A stretch of DNA of 64,000 nucleotides from Sphingosinicella flava (GTDB lineage: Bacteria > Pseudomonadota > Alphaproteobacteria > Sphingomonadales > Sphingomonadaceae): the NCBI RefSeq assembly GCF_016025255.1, contig NZ_CP065592.1, positions 2,126,122 through 2,190,121 on the forward strand, given 5' to 3'. Shown in pieces: positions 43,124-51,962 of this stretch. Below the pieces are notes generated by a model. It saw nothing but the letters and a program-made list of their open reading frames with translations, was not told where the DNA came from and made no database searches. The stretch's first letter is position 1. The number at the start of each line of letters is the position of its first letter. The position numbers were made by a program, and so were the translations under genes.

Positions 43124-46100
43124 CAGGCGGCTCCTCCCTGAGGCGCGGCGGAAGTTGGCGGATGTTGGCGCACGCGGGTGCGATAGTTGGCGAAGAGGAT
43201 GCCGAGCTTGCGCGCGAGGACGTAGAAGAGCGGCGTGAAGACGAGGCCGAAGAAGGTGACGCCGAGCATGCCGAAGGAGACGGCGGTGCCCAAGGCCTGC
43301 CGCATCTCCGCGCCCGGCCCGACCGCGATGGCGAGCGGGATCACGCCGAAGATGAAGGCGAAGCTGGTCATCAGGATCGGGCGGAGGCGCGATCCCGCCG
43401 CCTGCACCGCGGCTTCGAAGCGGTCCTTCCCCTCTTCCTCCTCCGCCTGCTTCGCAAATTCGACGATGAGGATCGCGTTCTTGGCGGCCAGCGCGACGAG
43501 CACGACGAGGCCGATCTGGGTCAGGATGTTGTTGTCCTGACCCCGGACGTTCACGCCGAGCAAAGCGGCGAGAATACACATGGGGACGATCAGGATAACC
43601 GCCAATGGCAGGGTCAAAGCCTCATATTGCGCGGCGAGGACGAGGAAGACGAACACGACCGCGAGCAGGAAAACGAGGACTGCGGTGTTGCCCGCCGCCT
43701 GCTCCTGATAGGCGAGGCCCGTCCATTCATAGGTCATGCCGGGCGGGAGGGTCTGCCGCGCGAGGCCCTCCATCGCCCGGATCGCGGCGCCCGACGACAC
43801 GCCCGGCGCGGCCTGGCCCTGAAGCTCGACCGCCGGGAACATGTTGTAGCGGACGACGCGCGAGGGGCCGCTGTCGTAGCGAAGCGTCGCGACGGCGGAG
43901 AGCGGGACCATCCCGCCCGAGGCCGAGCGCACCTGTAGGCGGCCGACGTCGGAAAGGTCGTCGCGGGCCGAGGGTTCGGCCTGCGCGGTGACGCGGAAGG
44001 TGCGGCCGAGCATGTTGAAATCGTTGACGTAGGTGGAGCCCAAATAGGTGCCGAGCGCCTCATAGACCTGCGCGGGCTGGACGCCCAATATCTGCGCCTT
44101 TTCCCGGTCCACGTCCGCCGCGATGCGGGGCGAGCCGGTGTTGAACAGGCTGAAGACTTGCGTCACTTCCTTCATCTGCGAGGCGCCGCCCATCATCGCG
44201 AAGGTCGCGCCTTCAAGCGCCTTGTAGCCCTGGCCGGAACGGTCCTGCAGCATCATCGTGAAGCCGCTGCCGTTGCCGAGGCCGGGAACGGCGGGCGGGG
44301 CGATGAAGAAGACGTTGGCGTTTTCGATCGCGCCGGCGATCTTGCCGGTGAGCATCTGCGATAGCGCGTTGGCGCTCATGCCCTCGCCCTTCCGCTCTTC
44401 GAAATCGGAGAGCTTGAGGAACATCGTGCCCGCGTTCGAGGCTTGCGAGAAGCTGGCGCCGTCAAGGCCCGCGAAGGACGCGGCGGTGACGATGCCCGGC
44501 GTGTCGAAGGCGATGGCCTGCGCCTTGTTCAGCACTTCGGTCGTGCGTTCGAGCGAGGAGCCGGGCGGCAGCTGGACGACGCCGATCAGGAAGCCCTGAT
44601 CCTGCTCCGGAATGAAGCCGGTGGGCGTATCGGCGAGGCGCCAGCCGGTGAGCGCCAGGAGGCCCGCATAGAGGACGAGCATGATCGTCGTCATGCGGAT
44701 CAATTTGGCGGTCCACTTGCCATAGCGGTCGGCGAGCCAGTCGAAGCCCTGATTGAACCTGGCGCCCGCGCGGCGGAGCGGACGGATCCAGCGCGGGCCT
44801 TCATCCTCATGGCCTTCGCGGTGCGGCTTCAGGAGCAAAGCGGCCATGGCGGGCGAGAGGGTCAGGGACACGAAGAGCGAGATGATCGAGGCGGCGGCGA
44901 TGGTCACCGCGAACTGGCGGTAGAAGATGCCGGGGATGCCGGACACGAAGGCGGTCGGCACGAAGACGGCGGTGAGGACGAGGCCGATGGCGATGAGGGC
45001 GCCGGAGACTTCCTTCATCGTGCGGTGCGCGGCTTCGCGGGGGCTAAGGCCCTGGCGGATGTGCTTTTCCACCGCCTCCACGACCACGATGGCGTCGTCG
45101 ACGACGATGCCGACGGCGAGGACGAGCGCGAAAAGCGAGAGCGAGTTGATCGAGAAGCCGAGCGCAAGCTGCGCGGCGAAGGTGCCGATCAGCGCGATCG
45201 GAATGGCGATGATCGGGATGACCGCCGCGCGCCAGGTCTGCAGGAAGACGATGACGACGAGCACGACGAGGAGGACGGCTTCGAACAAGGTTTCCTGCAC
45301 CGCCTCGACCGACGCCGCGACATATTCGGTCGGGTTGTAGGGGACGGAGACGGAGATGCCGGGCGGCAGATCCTTCGATGCGGCGTCAAGCTCGTTCAGC
45401 ACGAGGTCGGCGGCATCCAAGGCGTTTGATCCGGGCTGCTGGATGATCGCGAGCGCGACGCCGCGTTTGCCGCCGAACTGCGCCTCGATGCCGTAATCCT
45501 GCGAGCCGAGCTCGACCCGCGCCACATCGCGCAGGCGGGTGATGGCGCCGTTTTGCGGGTCGGTCTTCAGCACGACATCGGCGAATTCGGCGGGATCGGA
45601 CAGGCGGCCCTGCACCTGCAACGGCACTTCGAAGGCGGGATTGCCGGTGGCGTAGGGCGGCTGGCCGACCGACCCCGCCGCGACCTGCACATTCTGGGTG
45701 CGGAGCGCCGAGACGATTTCGCCCGCCGTCAGATTGCGCGCGGCGGCGCGGTCAGGATCGATCCAGACGCGCATCGAATAATTGCCGCCGCCGAACACCA
45801 GCACGCCGCCGACGCCTTCGAGGCGGAGCAGGCGATCGCGCAGGTTCGAATTGGCGTAATTGCCGATATAATCGATGTCGAGATTGGGATCTTCGGAGGT
45901 CAGAGCGGCGATCAGGAGGAAGCCGGTCGCTTCCTTGTTCACCGTGACGCCGACCTGGCGCACCTGATCGGGCAGGCGCGGCACGGCGAGGGCGACGCGG
46001 TTCTGCACCAGCACCTGCGCGGCGTCGAGATCGGTGCCGGGCTTGAAAGTGATGGTGATGCCGACCGCGCCCGAGGTCGAGGAGGAGCTCATGTAGAGCA

Positions 46101-46329
46101 TGTTCTCGACGCCGTTGATTTCCTGCTCCAGCGGCGCGGCGACGGTTTCGGCGAGCGTTTCGGACGACGCGCCGGGATAGGCGGCCTGGACGGTGATCGT
46201 CGGCGGCGCGATGTCCGGATATTGAGCGAGCGGCAGCTGCGGATAGGCGAAGGCGCCGATCAGGGTGATGAACACCGCGACGACCGACGCGAAGATCGGC
46301 CGTTCGATGAAGAAGCCTGAGATATTCAT
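43123..46329 (-). CDS. RND-family multidrug efflux pump (HAE-1/AcrB type)
   Basis: Protein of 1068 residues with 12 predicted transmembrane helices and two large periplasmic loops. Proton-relay Asp pair in LAVGIVVDDAIVVVEAVEKH (helix 4), FIERPIFASVVAVF at the N terminus, and PGSSLERTTEVLNKAQ in the second loop. It extrudes diverse amphiphilic drugs by proton exchange together with the adaptor and outer-membrane factor on either side. Confidence 0.96.
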   Translation of the reverse strand: MNISGFFIERPIFASVVAVFITLIGAFAYPQLPLAQYPDIAPPTITVQAAYPGASSETLAETVAAPLEQEINGVENMLYMSSSSTSGAVGITITFKPGTDLDAAQVLVQNRVALAVPRLPDQVRQVGVTVNKEATGFLLIAALTSEDPNLDIDYIGNYANSNLRDRLLRLEGVGGVLVFGGGNYSMRVWIDPDRAAARNLTAGEIVSALRTQNVQVAAGSVGQPPYATGNPAFEVPLQVQGRLSDPAEFADVVLKTDPQNGAITRLRDVARVELGSQDYGIEAQFGGKRGVALAIIQQPGSNALDAADLVLNELDAASKDLPPGISVSVPYNPTEYVAASVEAVQETLFEAVLLVVLVVIVFLQTWRAAVIPIIAIPIALIGTFAAQLALGFSINSLSLFALVLAVGIVVDDAIVVVEAVEKHIRQGLSPREAAHRTMKEVSGALIAIGLVLTAVFVPTAFVSGIPGIFYRQFAVTIAAASIISLFVSLTLSPAMAALLLKPHREGHEDEGPRWIRPLRRAGARFNQGFDWLADRYGKWTAKLIRMTTIMLVLYAGLLALTGWRLADTPTGFIPEQDQGFLIGVVQLPPGSSLERTTEVLNKAQAIAFDTPGIVTAASFAGLDGASFSQASNAGTMFLKLSDFEERKGEGMSANALSQMLTGKIAGAIENANVFFIAPPAVPGLGNGSGFTMMLQDRSGQGYKALEGATFAMMGGASQMKEVTQVFSLFNTGSPRIAADVDREKAQILGVQPAQVYEALGTYLGSTYVNDFNMLGRTFRVTAQAEPSARDDLSDVGRLQVRSASGGMVPLSAVATLRYDSGPSRVVRYNMFPAVELQGQAAPGVSSGAAIRAMEGLARQTLPPGMTYEWTGLAYQEQAAGNTAVLVFLLAVVFVFLVLAAQYEALTLPLAVILIVPMCILAALLGVNVRGQDNNILTQIGLVVLVALAAKNAILIVEFAKQAEEEEGKDRFEAAVQAAGSRLRPILMTSFAFIFGVIPLAIAVGPGAEMRQALGTAVSFGMLGVTFFGLVFTPLFYVLARKLGILFANYRTRVRQHPPTSAAPQGGAA

Positions 46330-46335
46330 AAGCGC

Positions 46336-47520
46336 TTACTTCGCTTTGCCGACCGGCGTGGCCGAGGAGGGAGGCGGGGCGAGGCCCTCGGACTGCGCGG
46401 GAGGGGTGTCGGAAAGCGGCGGCACCTTGCCGAGCTTGGGCTGGACCTTCTGGCCCGGCTGGGCGCGCTGGAGGCCGGAGATGATGACCCGGTCGGCGGG
46501 CGCGATCCCGCTGCGGATGACGCGGAGGTTGCCCATCAATGGGCCGAGCACGACCGGCTTGGCGGCGACGGTGCCGTCCTTCGCGGTCACGTAGACGACC
46601 TTGCGCGCGGCGTCGGTGACGATGGCCGTGTCGGGGACGAGCATGGCGCGATAGGGGGCGGAACCGGCGAGACGCATGTGGCCGAACATGCCAGGCTTCA
46701 GGAAGCCGTCCGGATTGGGAACGATGGCGCGCAGGCGAATGGTGCCCGAGCCGGTGCTCACCGCATTGTTGACGAAATCGAGACGGCCCGAGCGGCTGTA
46801 AGTCGCTTCGTCCGACAGGCGGAGGCGGACTTCGGTGCCCGCGCCGGTGCCCTGGTTCTGGCGCTGATACTTGAGCAGCAGGGCTTCGGAGCCTTCGAAA
46901 GCGAAGTGGATCGGCTGGGTCGAGACGATGGTGGTGAGGATCGTCTGATCGGCGGCGACGCTGTTGCCGGCATCGACCAGCCGCTCGCCGACGCGGCCCG
47001 AAATCGGCGCGACGACGCGGGTGAAGCCGACATTCAATTGGGCGGCGCGGACGGCGGCGCGCCCGGCGGCGACATCGGCCTGTCCCGCGCGCACGGCGGC
47101 GCGGCGGGCCTCGACCTCCTCCTGGCTCGCGGCGCGGGAGGCGGCGAGGGTTTCGGAGCGGGCGAGTTCGGTGCGGGCGTTGGCGAGCGTCGCTTCGGCG
47201 CGGGCGAGCTGGGCGCGGGCGCCCTCGAGCGCCGCCTGCGACGGGCGCGCGTCGATGGTGAAGAGGGTCTGGCCCTTTTGCACATATTGGCCGTCGCGGA
47301 AGTGGACAGCCTGGAGATAGCCGGTCGCGCGCGGGCGGACCTCGACGCTCTGGATCGCTTCGAAGCGGCCGACATAATCGTCCCAGTCGACGACTTCCTG
47401 CACGAGCGGAGTCGCGACCGTCACCGGCATGGCGGGCGGTGGCCCTCCCGCCGATTCGCCGGTGTTCGAGCAAGCGGCGAGCGCGAGCGACAGGGCAGCA
47501 GCGAAGATCTTGGTTTTCAT
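46336..47520 (-). CDS. RND efflux periplasmic adaptor (AcrA/MexA type)
   Basis: Protein of 394 residues: lipobox LAAC, a lipoyl half (GYLQAVHFRDGQYVQKGQTLFTIDARP), an alpha-hairpin (about residues 100-160) and beta-barrel/membrane-proximal domains (PISGRVGERLVDAG, then RLRAIVPNPDGFLKPGMFGHM). It bridges the pump to the outer-membrane duct. The start is divergent from the TetR gene, with the three-copy operator between. Confidence 0.94.
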   Translation of the reverse strand: MKTKIFAAALSLALAACSNTGESAGGPPPAMPVTVATPLVQEVVDWDDYVGRFEAIQSVEVRPRATGYLQAVHFRDGQYVQKGQTLFTIDARPSQAALEGARAQLARAEATLANARTELARSETLAASRAASQEEVEARRAAVRAGQADVAAGRAAVRAAQLNVGFTRVVAPISGRVGERLVDAGNSVAADQTILTTIVSTQPIHFAFEGSEALLLKYQRQNQGTGAGTEVRLRLSDEATYSRSGRLDFVNNAVSTGSGTIRLRAIVPNPDGFLKPGMFGHMRLAGSAPYRAMLVPDTAIVTDAARKVVYVTAKDGTVAAKPVVLGPLMGNLRVIRSGIAPADRVIISGLQRAQPGQKVQPKLGKVPPLSDTPPAQSEGLAPPPSSATPVGKAK

Positions 47521-47594
47521 ACGTCTTTTTCCGGTCTGTGCGCCCCGGACGAGGGAATACGACCCCTCGAAAAGCCCCGGATTTCGCGCTGCAA

Positions 47595-47612
47595 TGTCAA
47601 CAGGCGATGACC
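47595..47612. promoter_or_regulatory. TetR operator copy 1
   Basis: TGTCAACAGGCGATGAC, a TGTCA-N8-TGAC palindrome. It matches copy 2 (40 bases away) and an inverted third copy, and lies in the divergent region between the efflux adaptor and tetR. Confidence 0.65.
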
Positions 47613-47634
47613 CACTATGAACAGCCGTTCATTG

Positions 47635-47652
47635 TGTCAACGGCTGATGACA
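47635..47652. promoter_or_regulatory. TetR operator copy 2
   Basis: TGTCAACGGCTGATGACA, the longest copy, with full TGTCA-N8-TGACA symmetry. Copy 1 is centred 40 bases away, about four helical turns, so the two copies lie on the same DNA face. Confidence 0.65.
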
Positions 47653-47658
47653 CAGTAA

Positions 47659-47674
47659 GTCATCGATTGTTGAC
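47659..47674. promoter_or_regulatory. TetR operator copy 3 (inverted orientation)
   Basis: GTCATCGATTGTTGAC; on the other strand GTCAACAATCGATGAC, matching the GTCAAC...ATGAC consensus. It is centred 23 bases from copy 2 and ends 3 bases before a GTG that was considered as the tetR start. Confidence 0.55.
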
Positions 47675-47703
47675 CCGTGGGGATTCCATGCTACCGCAAA
47701 AAT

Positions 47704-48294
47704 GTGACATGTCCGATAGACGATCGTCCCCGCGCCCGAAACGCGGCCGCAACGCGCGAAATCATCCTCGCGGCGGCGTGGCGGCGCTTCCTCAACGAAA
47801 GCTATGACAATGTCGGCCTGCGCGACGTGGCGGGCGATGCGGGCGTCGATGTCGCGCTCGTCAGCCGCTATTTCGGCGGCAAGGAGGGGCTTTTCCGCGC
47901 CGTTCTCAGCCATGGCAAGGAGGGCAAGCTCGACGGCCTCGCCGATGCCGCCAGCCTTCCAGCCCGGCTCGCGGCGATGGCGACGGAGCAGGCGCCGGAC
48001 GAGGGGTGCGGCAATATGGAGCATCTCCTCATCATCCTGCGCTCGGCCTCTTCTCCCGCCGCCGCCTCCATCGTGCGCAGCGCGTTCAGCGCCGACGTGC
48101 TGGAGCCGCTCGCCGCCTTGATCGGCGGAGAGCGGGCCGAACAGCGCGCGGCGATGGCGATGGCGGTGATGATGGGCACCGCGATCATCCGGTCCGTCAT
48201 GGCCGTCGAGACTGTGTGCGAAGGCGCGTGCCGCCATGACGTCGCGCGGCGCATCGAGCGGCTGTTGGAAGTGGCGTTGGAGGAAGACGGCTAG
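47704..48294 (+). CDS. TetR/AcrR-family regulator of the RND pump
   Basis: Protein of 196 residues from GTG 47704; GTG 47677 would add 9 but would abut an operator. The N-terminal helix-turn-helix is visible: ARNAAATREIILAAAWRRFLNE, then VGLRDVAGDAGVDVALVSRYF. A ligand-binding helical bundle follows. Its divergence from the adaptor gene and the three operators between suggest it represses the pump and itself until a ligand binds. An ATG at 47709 lies in another frame (see findings). No good Shine-Dalgarno is visible. Confidence 0.85.
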   Translation: MTCPIDDRPRARNAAATREIILAAAWRRFLNESYDNVGLRDVAGDAGVDVALVSRYFGGKEGLFRAVLSHGKEGKLDGLADAASLPARLAAMATEQAPDEGCGNMEHLLIILRSASSPAAASIVRSAFSADVLEPLAALIGGERAEQRAAMAMAVMMGTAIIRSVMAVETVCEGACRHDVARRIERLLEVALEEDG

Positions 48295-48300
48295 TCATTC

Positions 48301-48367
48301 GTGCTCCGGCGCAGGCCGGAGCCCAGCGGCGCGGTTTGAGCGGCTGGACCCCGGCTTTCACCGGGGA
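48301..48367. repeat. REP-like repeat, copy 2
   Basis: GTGCTCCGGCGCAGGCCGGA then GCCCAGCGGCGCGG and CGGCTGGACCCCGG. Very close to copy 1 at 30204. It lies between the converging tetR and histidine kinase genes. Confidence 0.65.
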
Positions 48368-48381
48368 CCGAAAGAATATGC

Positions 48382-50049
48382 TCAGCCGTCGATCAGCGGC
48401 AGATCGACGTGGAAGGTCGCCCCGCTTTTCACCGTCTCGTCCAGGCTCACCTCGCCGCCCTGCCGTTCGATCAGCCCCTTGGTGATGGCAAGGCCAAGGC
48501 CGGTGCCGGGCTGGCCGCGCTGCGACGAGCTGTCGGCCTGGGCAAAGCGCTTGAACAGGCGCGGGCGGAAAGCGGCGGGAACGCCGGGCCCTTCGTCGAT
48601 GACGCTGATCCGCGCGGTATCGCCATGGCGGGCGAGGCGCAGGCGAACGGCGCCGCCGGGCGGCGAGAATTTGACGGCGTTGGACAGGAGGTTGGTGAGC
48701 GCCTGCATCAGCCGCGCGGCGTCGGCCGAAACGCGGTGGGGGCCTTCTTCCTTTTCCTGGACGAGCCGCACGTTGAAATGATCGGCATAAGGCGCATTCT
48801 GCTCGCAGACCTGGACCAGCAGGTCGCCGAGGTCGACGGTGGCGTAATCGAATTCCGTCCGGCCCGATTCCAGCTTTTCCATATCAAGCAGGTCGTTGAC
48901 GATGGCGATCAGCCGGTCGTTATTCTTCTTGGCGAGATCGATGAGATTGCGCGCCTTGTCCGGCAAGGCGCCGGCGGCGCCGCCCGCGAGGAGGCCGATC
49001 GCGCCGCCGATGGCGGTCAAGGGCGTGCGCAATTCATGGCTGACGGTCGCCACGAAATCGTCCTTCATCTGCGCCAATTGCCGCTCCTGCGTCACGTCCG
49101 ACGCGGTCATGATGAAGCGCCCGCCCGCGACGGTGTTGCGGCAGATGTCGAGGTGGCGGCCGTTAAGCCGGACGATTTCGAGACGGCGGCTCGACGAGCT
49201 CATGATCGATTGGACGAAGCCATGGACGATGGCGCCGGGATCGCCGGGGCCGAGATCGCCGCGTTCGGCGACATATTTCATGAGGTCGAAGGCATAATCG
49301 CCCGGCTGGACGAAACCGGGGGGGAAATCGAACATCTCGACGAAGGCGTCGTTGCAGAGATTGAGGCGGAGGTCCGGATCGAAGAGGGCGACGCCTTGCT
49401 GCACGTTTTCGACGGTTAGGTTCAGGAGCTCGGTCTTCTCCTCCAGCGCGGCCTGGCGCTCGCTCGCGGCCATCGAGCCGAGGCGCAATTCGATCTGGTC
49501 GGCGACGAGGCCGGCGAGATCGGTCAGGAGCTGCCGGTCCTTGGGCAAAAGGACGCGCGGTTCCCGGCCGATGATGCACAAGGTGCCGACGGCGTGCCCG
49601 CCGGCCACGATCAAGGGGGCCCCCGCATAGAAGCGGATGCCGGGCTCTCCCGTCACCAGCGGATTGCCCCGGAAGCGGGGATCCGCCCCCGCATCCTCGA
49701 CGACGAAAACGTCCTTGCCGTGAATGGCATAAGCGCAGAAGGCGATTTCGCGCGGGGTGGCGGGCACGTCGAGGCCGCAGGCGCCGCGGAAGCTCTGCTC
49801 GTCGGCGGTGACGATGGAGACGAGGCCGATCGGCACGTCGAACAGGCGCGCGGCGATCCGCGTCGCCCGGTCGAAGGCAGGCTCGCGCCCCGGCGCGGAC
49901 AGGCCGTAGCGCTCGACGGCGGCGAGCCGGGCGTCCTCGTCTTCGGGAAGGGGCGGCGCGATCACCGGAGGCTTACTTTCAGGCTGGCCGGCATCCGTTT
50001 CTCCACCCAATTGGCCGGCAGTTTTCCGCAAAGACCCGGGAAAGCGCAA
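48382..50049 (-). CDS. GAF/PAS sensor histidine kinase
   Basis: Protein of 555 residues, cytoplasmic by sequence, with no membrane helix. A GAF domain (about 55-195, with ITIG-like PLIVAGGHAVGTLCIIGR) is followed by PAS_7-like LFDPDLRLNLCND, a HisKA region with phospho-acceptor His in VSHELRTPLTAIGG (about residue 340), and a HATPase with NLLSNAVKFSPP, DEGPGVP and GTGLGLAI. It autophosphorylates and signals to an unlinked regulator. The start used is TTG at 50049 with AAGG just upstream; a GTG at 49965 is possible. Confidence 0.88.
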   Translation of the reverse strand: MRFPGSLRKTAGQLGGETDAGQPESKPPVIAPPLPEDEDARLAAVERYGLSAPGREPAFDRATRIAARLFDVPIGLVSIVTADEQSFRGACGLDVPATPREIAFCAYAIHGKDVFVVEDAGADPRFRGNPLVTGEPGIRFYAGAPLIVAGGHAVGTLCIIGREPRVLLPKDRQLLTDLAGLVADQIELRLGSMAASERQAALEEKTELLNLTVENVQQGVALFDPDLRLNLCNDAFVEMFDFPPGFVQPGDYAFDLMKYVAERGDLGPGDPGAIVHGFVQSIMSSSSRRLEIVRLNGRHLDICRNTVAGGRFIMTASDVTQERQLAQMKDDFVATVSHELRTPLTAIGGAIGLLAGGAAGALPDKARNLIDLAKKNNDRLIAIVNDLLDMEKLESGRTEFDYATVDLGDLLVQVCEQNAPYADHFNVRLVQEKEEGPHRVSADAARLMQALTNLLSNAVKFSPPGGAVRLRLARHGDTARISVIDEGPGVPAAFRPRLFKRFAQADSSSQRGQPGTGLGLAITKGLIERQGGEVSLDETVKSGATFHVDLPLIDG

Positions 50050-50124
50050 GCCTTTTGCATGTCCGGTAAAAAGGCCGCGTCATGTTTCGTTGCATTTGGA
50101 AGCGGAAGGGGTAGCCTTGGCGTC

Positions 50125-50760
50125 ATGACCAAGCCCATCCTTTTCGACTATTTCCGCTCTTCGGCCAGCTACCGGGTGCGGATCGCGCTCAACATGAAGG
50201 GCCTGGCTTATGAAGCACGGCCGGTGAACCTGCTCGAAAACGGACAGAAGGACGAGACTTATCGCGCCCGCAACCCGCAGGGTTTCGTGCCGATGCTGGA
50301 GATGGACGGGCACCGCTTCACCCAGAGTCTCGCGATCATCGACTATCTCGACGCGCGGGTGCCGGAGCCGCACCTGGTGCCGCAGGACGCGGCGGACCGC
50401 GCGCATGTCCTCTCCCTCGCGCTCACCGTCGCGTGCGACATCCATCCGGTGAACAACCTGCGCATCCTCAAATATCTCGCCGGGCCGCTGGCGCAGCCGC
50501 AAGAGGCGCGGGACGATTGGTACCGGCATTGGATCGTCGAGGGCTTCACCGCGCTGGAGACGATGGCGCGGCGCTGGTCGGGCGCGTTCCTCTATGGCGA
50601 CGCCCCGACGCTCGCCGACATCTGCCTCGTGCCGCAGATGTTCAACGCCCGCCGCTTCGACGTGCCGCTCGATGCCTTCCCGACATTGGTGCGCGCCGAC
50701 AAGGCCGCCGCCGCGCTCGACGCCTTCGCGGCCGCTCATCCGGACCGGGCGGCGGGCTGA
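50125..50760 (+). CDS. maiA: maleylacetoacetate isomerase (zeta-class GST)
   Basis: Protein of 211 residues: N-terminal thioredoxin-like fold with SSASYRVRIALNMKG, the active-site Ser-Ser-Ala region, NPQGFVPMLEMDGHRFTQS and the C-terminal helical DICLVPQMFNARRF. It isomerises maleylacetoacetate to fumarylacetoacetate in tyrosine breakdown. Its usual partners HmgA and FahA are not in the window, so assignment to this pathway rests on sequence type. The ATG at 50125 begins the conserved domain. Confidence 0.9.
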   Translation: MTKPILFDYFRSSASYRVRIALNMKGLAYEARPVNLLENGQKDETYRARNPQGFVPMLEMDGHRFTQSLAIIDYLDARVPEPHLVPQDAADRAHVLSLALTVACDIHPVNNLRILKYLAGPLAQPQEARDDWYRHWIVEGFTALETMARRWSGAFLYGDAPTLADICLVPQMFNARRFDVPLDAFPTLVRADKAAAALDAFAAAHPDRAAG

Positions 50761-50826
50761 AACGGCGAGCCCGCGCTGGCCGACCTTTAGGAGCGCGAAA
50801 TCATAGCCTCGCCTGCAAATCGCGTC

Positions 50827-50854
50827 CCTTATAAGGAGCTGGCCCCTTATAAGG
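50827..50854. repeat. twin 10-bp palindromes CCTTATAAGG
   Basis: CCTTATAAGG is self-complementary and occurs at 50827-50836 and 50845-50854, with 8 bases between. It lies in the 334-base gap before the class II aldolase gene. It is unusually AT-rich for this GC-rich DNA and could be a promoter or operator. Confidence 0.6.
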
Positions 50855-50885
50855 GGCGATGTTGGGGGGTGAGATCGTTTGGAGA

Positions 50886-50975
50886 GGCATGGCGGCAGAG
50901 TCCGGTGGCACGTGACACGGTGGCATGGCGGCAGGGGGCATGGCGGCAGGAGGCATGGCGGCAGGAGGCATGGCG
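50886..50975. repeat. tandem 15-bp repeat array
   Basis: GGCATGGCGGCAGGR units in tandem at 50922, 50937 and 50952, then a partial copy at 50967; a separate copy lies at 50886 (GGCATGGCGGCAGAG). The rest of the 50761-51094 gap holds the palindromes above and no gene I can support. The array is not a CRISPR: the units have no unique spacers. Confidence 0.75.
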
Positions 50976-51094
50976 CGGTATGAGAGCGAGCCGACGGGAG
51001 CGGGCGCGGCGCGGGTGTAAGAGTGGACGGCACGGTATAGGATCGGCGTGGGCGAGGACACGGCCCCCTGCGCCAGCCAAGTGGAGGAAAGGCG

Positions 51095-51910
51095 ATGGAA
51101 CGCGTGGATGCAATGAACCGGGGCATGGCGGACCTGCACCCCTTGTCGTCCGTCGAGATTCCGAGCCTTGAGGGCAAGGTGAGCGAAGAGGAGTGGAAGG
51201 TCCGCGTCGACCTTGCCGCCGCCTACCGGCTGGTCGCTTATTACGGCTGGGACGACCTCATCTTCACCCACCTGTCCGCCCGCGTGCCGGGGCCGGAGCA
51301 TCATTTCCTCTTAAACCCCTATAATCTGATGTTCGAGGAGGTGACGGCATCGTCGCTGGTGAAGGTCGACATGAACGGCCTGCCGGTCGAACCCTCGCCC
51401 TTCATCACCAATCCGGCGGGCTTCACCATTCACAGCGCCATCCATATGGCGCGGGAGGACGCCAAGGCGGTGATGCACCTCCACACGCCGCAAGGCCAGG
51501 CGGTGTCCGCCCATGCCGAGGGCCTCTTGCCGCTGACGCAGACCGCGATGCTGATCCGCGACGATATCGCCTTCCACGATTATGAAGGCGTCGCGGTGGA
51601 CCTCGACGAGCGCGAGAGGCTGGTAGCGGATCTCGGCACGAAAGGCGCGATGCTGCTGCGCAACCACGGCACGCTCGCGGTGGGCGAGACGGTGGGTGAA
51701 TGCTTCCTGAAGCTCTACTTCCTGGAACGCGCCTGCGCGGCGCAGATCATGGCCCTATCGGCGGGCGACCAGATCAGCAACCCGCCGCAAGGATCGCCGG
51801 AAGTGACCGCCGAGCAGGGCAAGATGGGTCTCAAGATCGCTGCTGGCATGCTTGCCTGGCCCGCCTTGCTGCGAAAGGCGTACCGGCTGGACCCGGAATT
51901 TGCGCGTTGA
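51095..51910 (+). CDS. class II aldolase/adducin domain protein
   Basis: Protein of 271 residues of the class II aldolase/fuculose-1-phosphate aldolase fold. Metal-binding His-x-His lies in VMHLHTPQGQA and a third His in LRNHGTLAVG. AAAYRLVAYYGWDDLIFTHLS begins the fold. Members are aldolases, epimerases or dehydratases on sugar phosphates, and several short adducin-like members remain uncharacterised. Starts at 51095, 51113 and 51125 are all possible. Confidence 0.85.
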   Translation: MERVDAMNRGMADLHPLSSVEIPSLEGKVSEEEWKVRVDLAAAYRLVAYYGWDDLIFTHLSARVPGPEHHFLLNPYNLMFEEVTASSLVKVDMNGLPVEPSPFITNPAGFTIHSAIHMAREDAKAVMHLHTPQGQAVSAHAEGLLPLTQTAMLIRDDIAFHDYEGVAVDLDERERLVADLGTKGAMLLRNHGTLAVGETVGECFLKLYFLERACAAQIMALSAGDQISNPPQGSPEVTAEQGKMGLKIAAGMLAWPALLRKAYRLDPEFAR

Positions 51911-51962
51911 GCGTGCGCCCCTGCTTAAAGGAAGCGGACATGACAATCCCTGCGCCTTTTCC

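Noticed and set aside
50886-50975. CRISPR array
   Set aside because: The 15-bp units abut with no spacers, and no cas gene is present.
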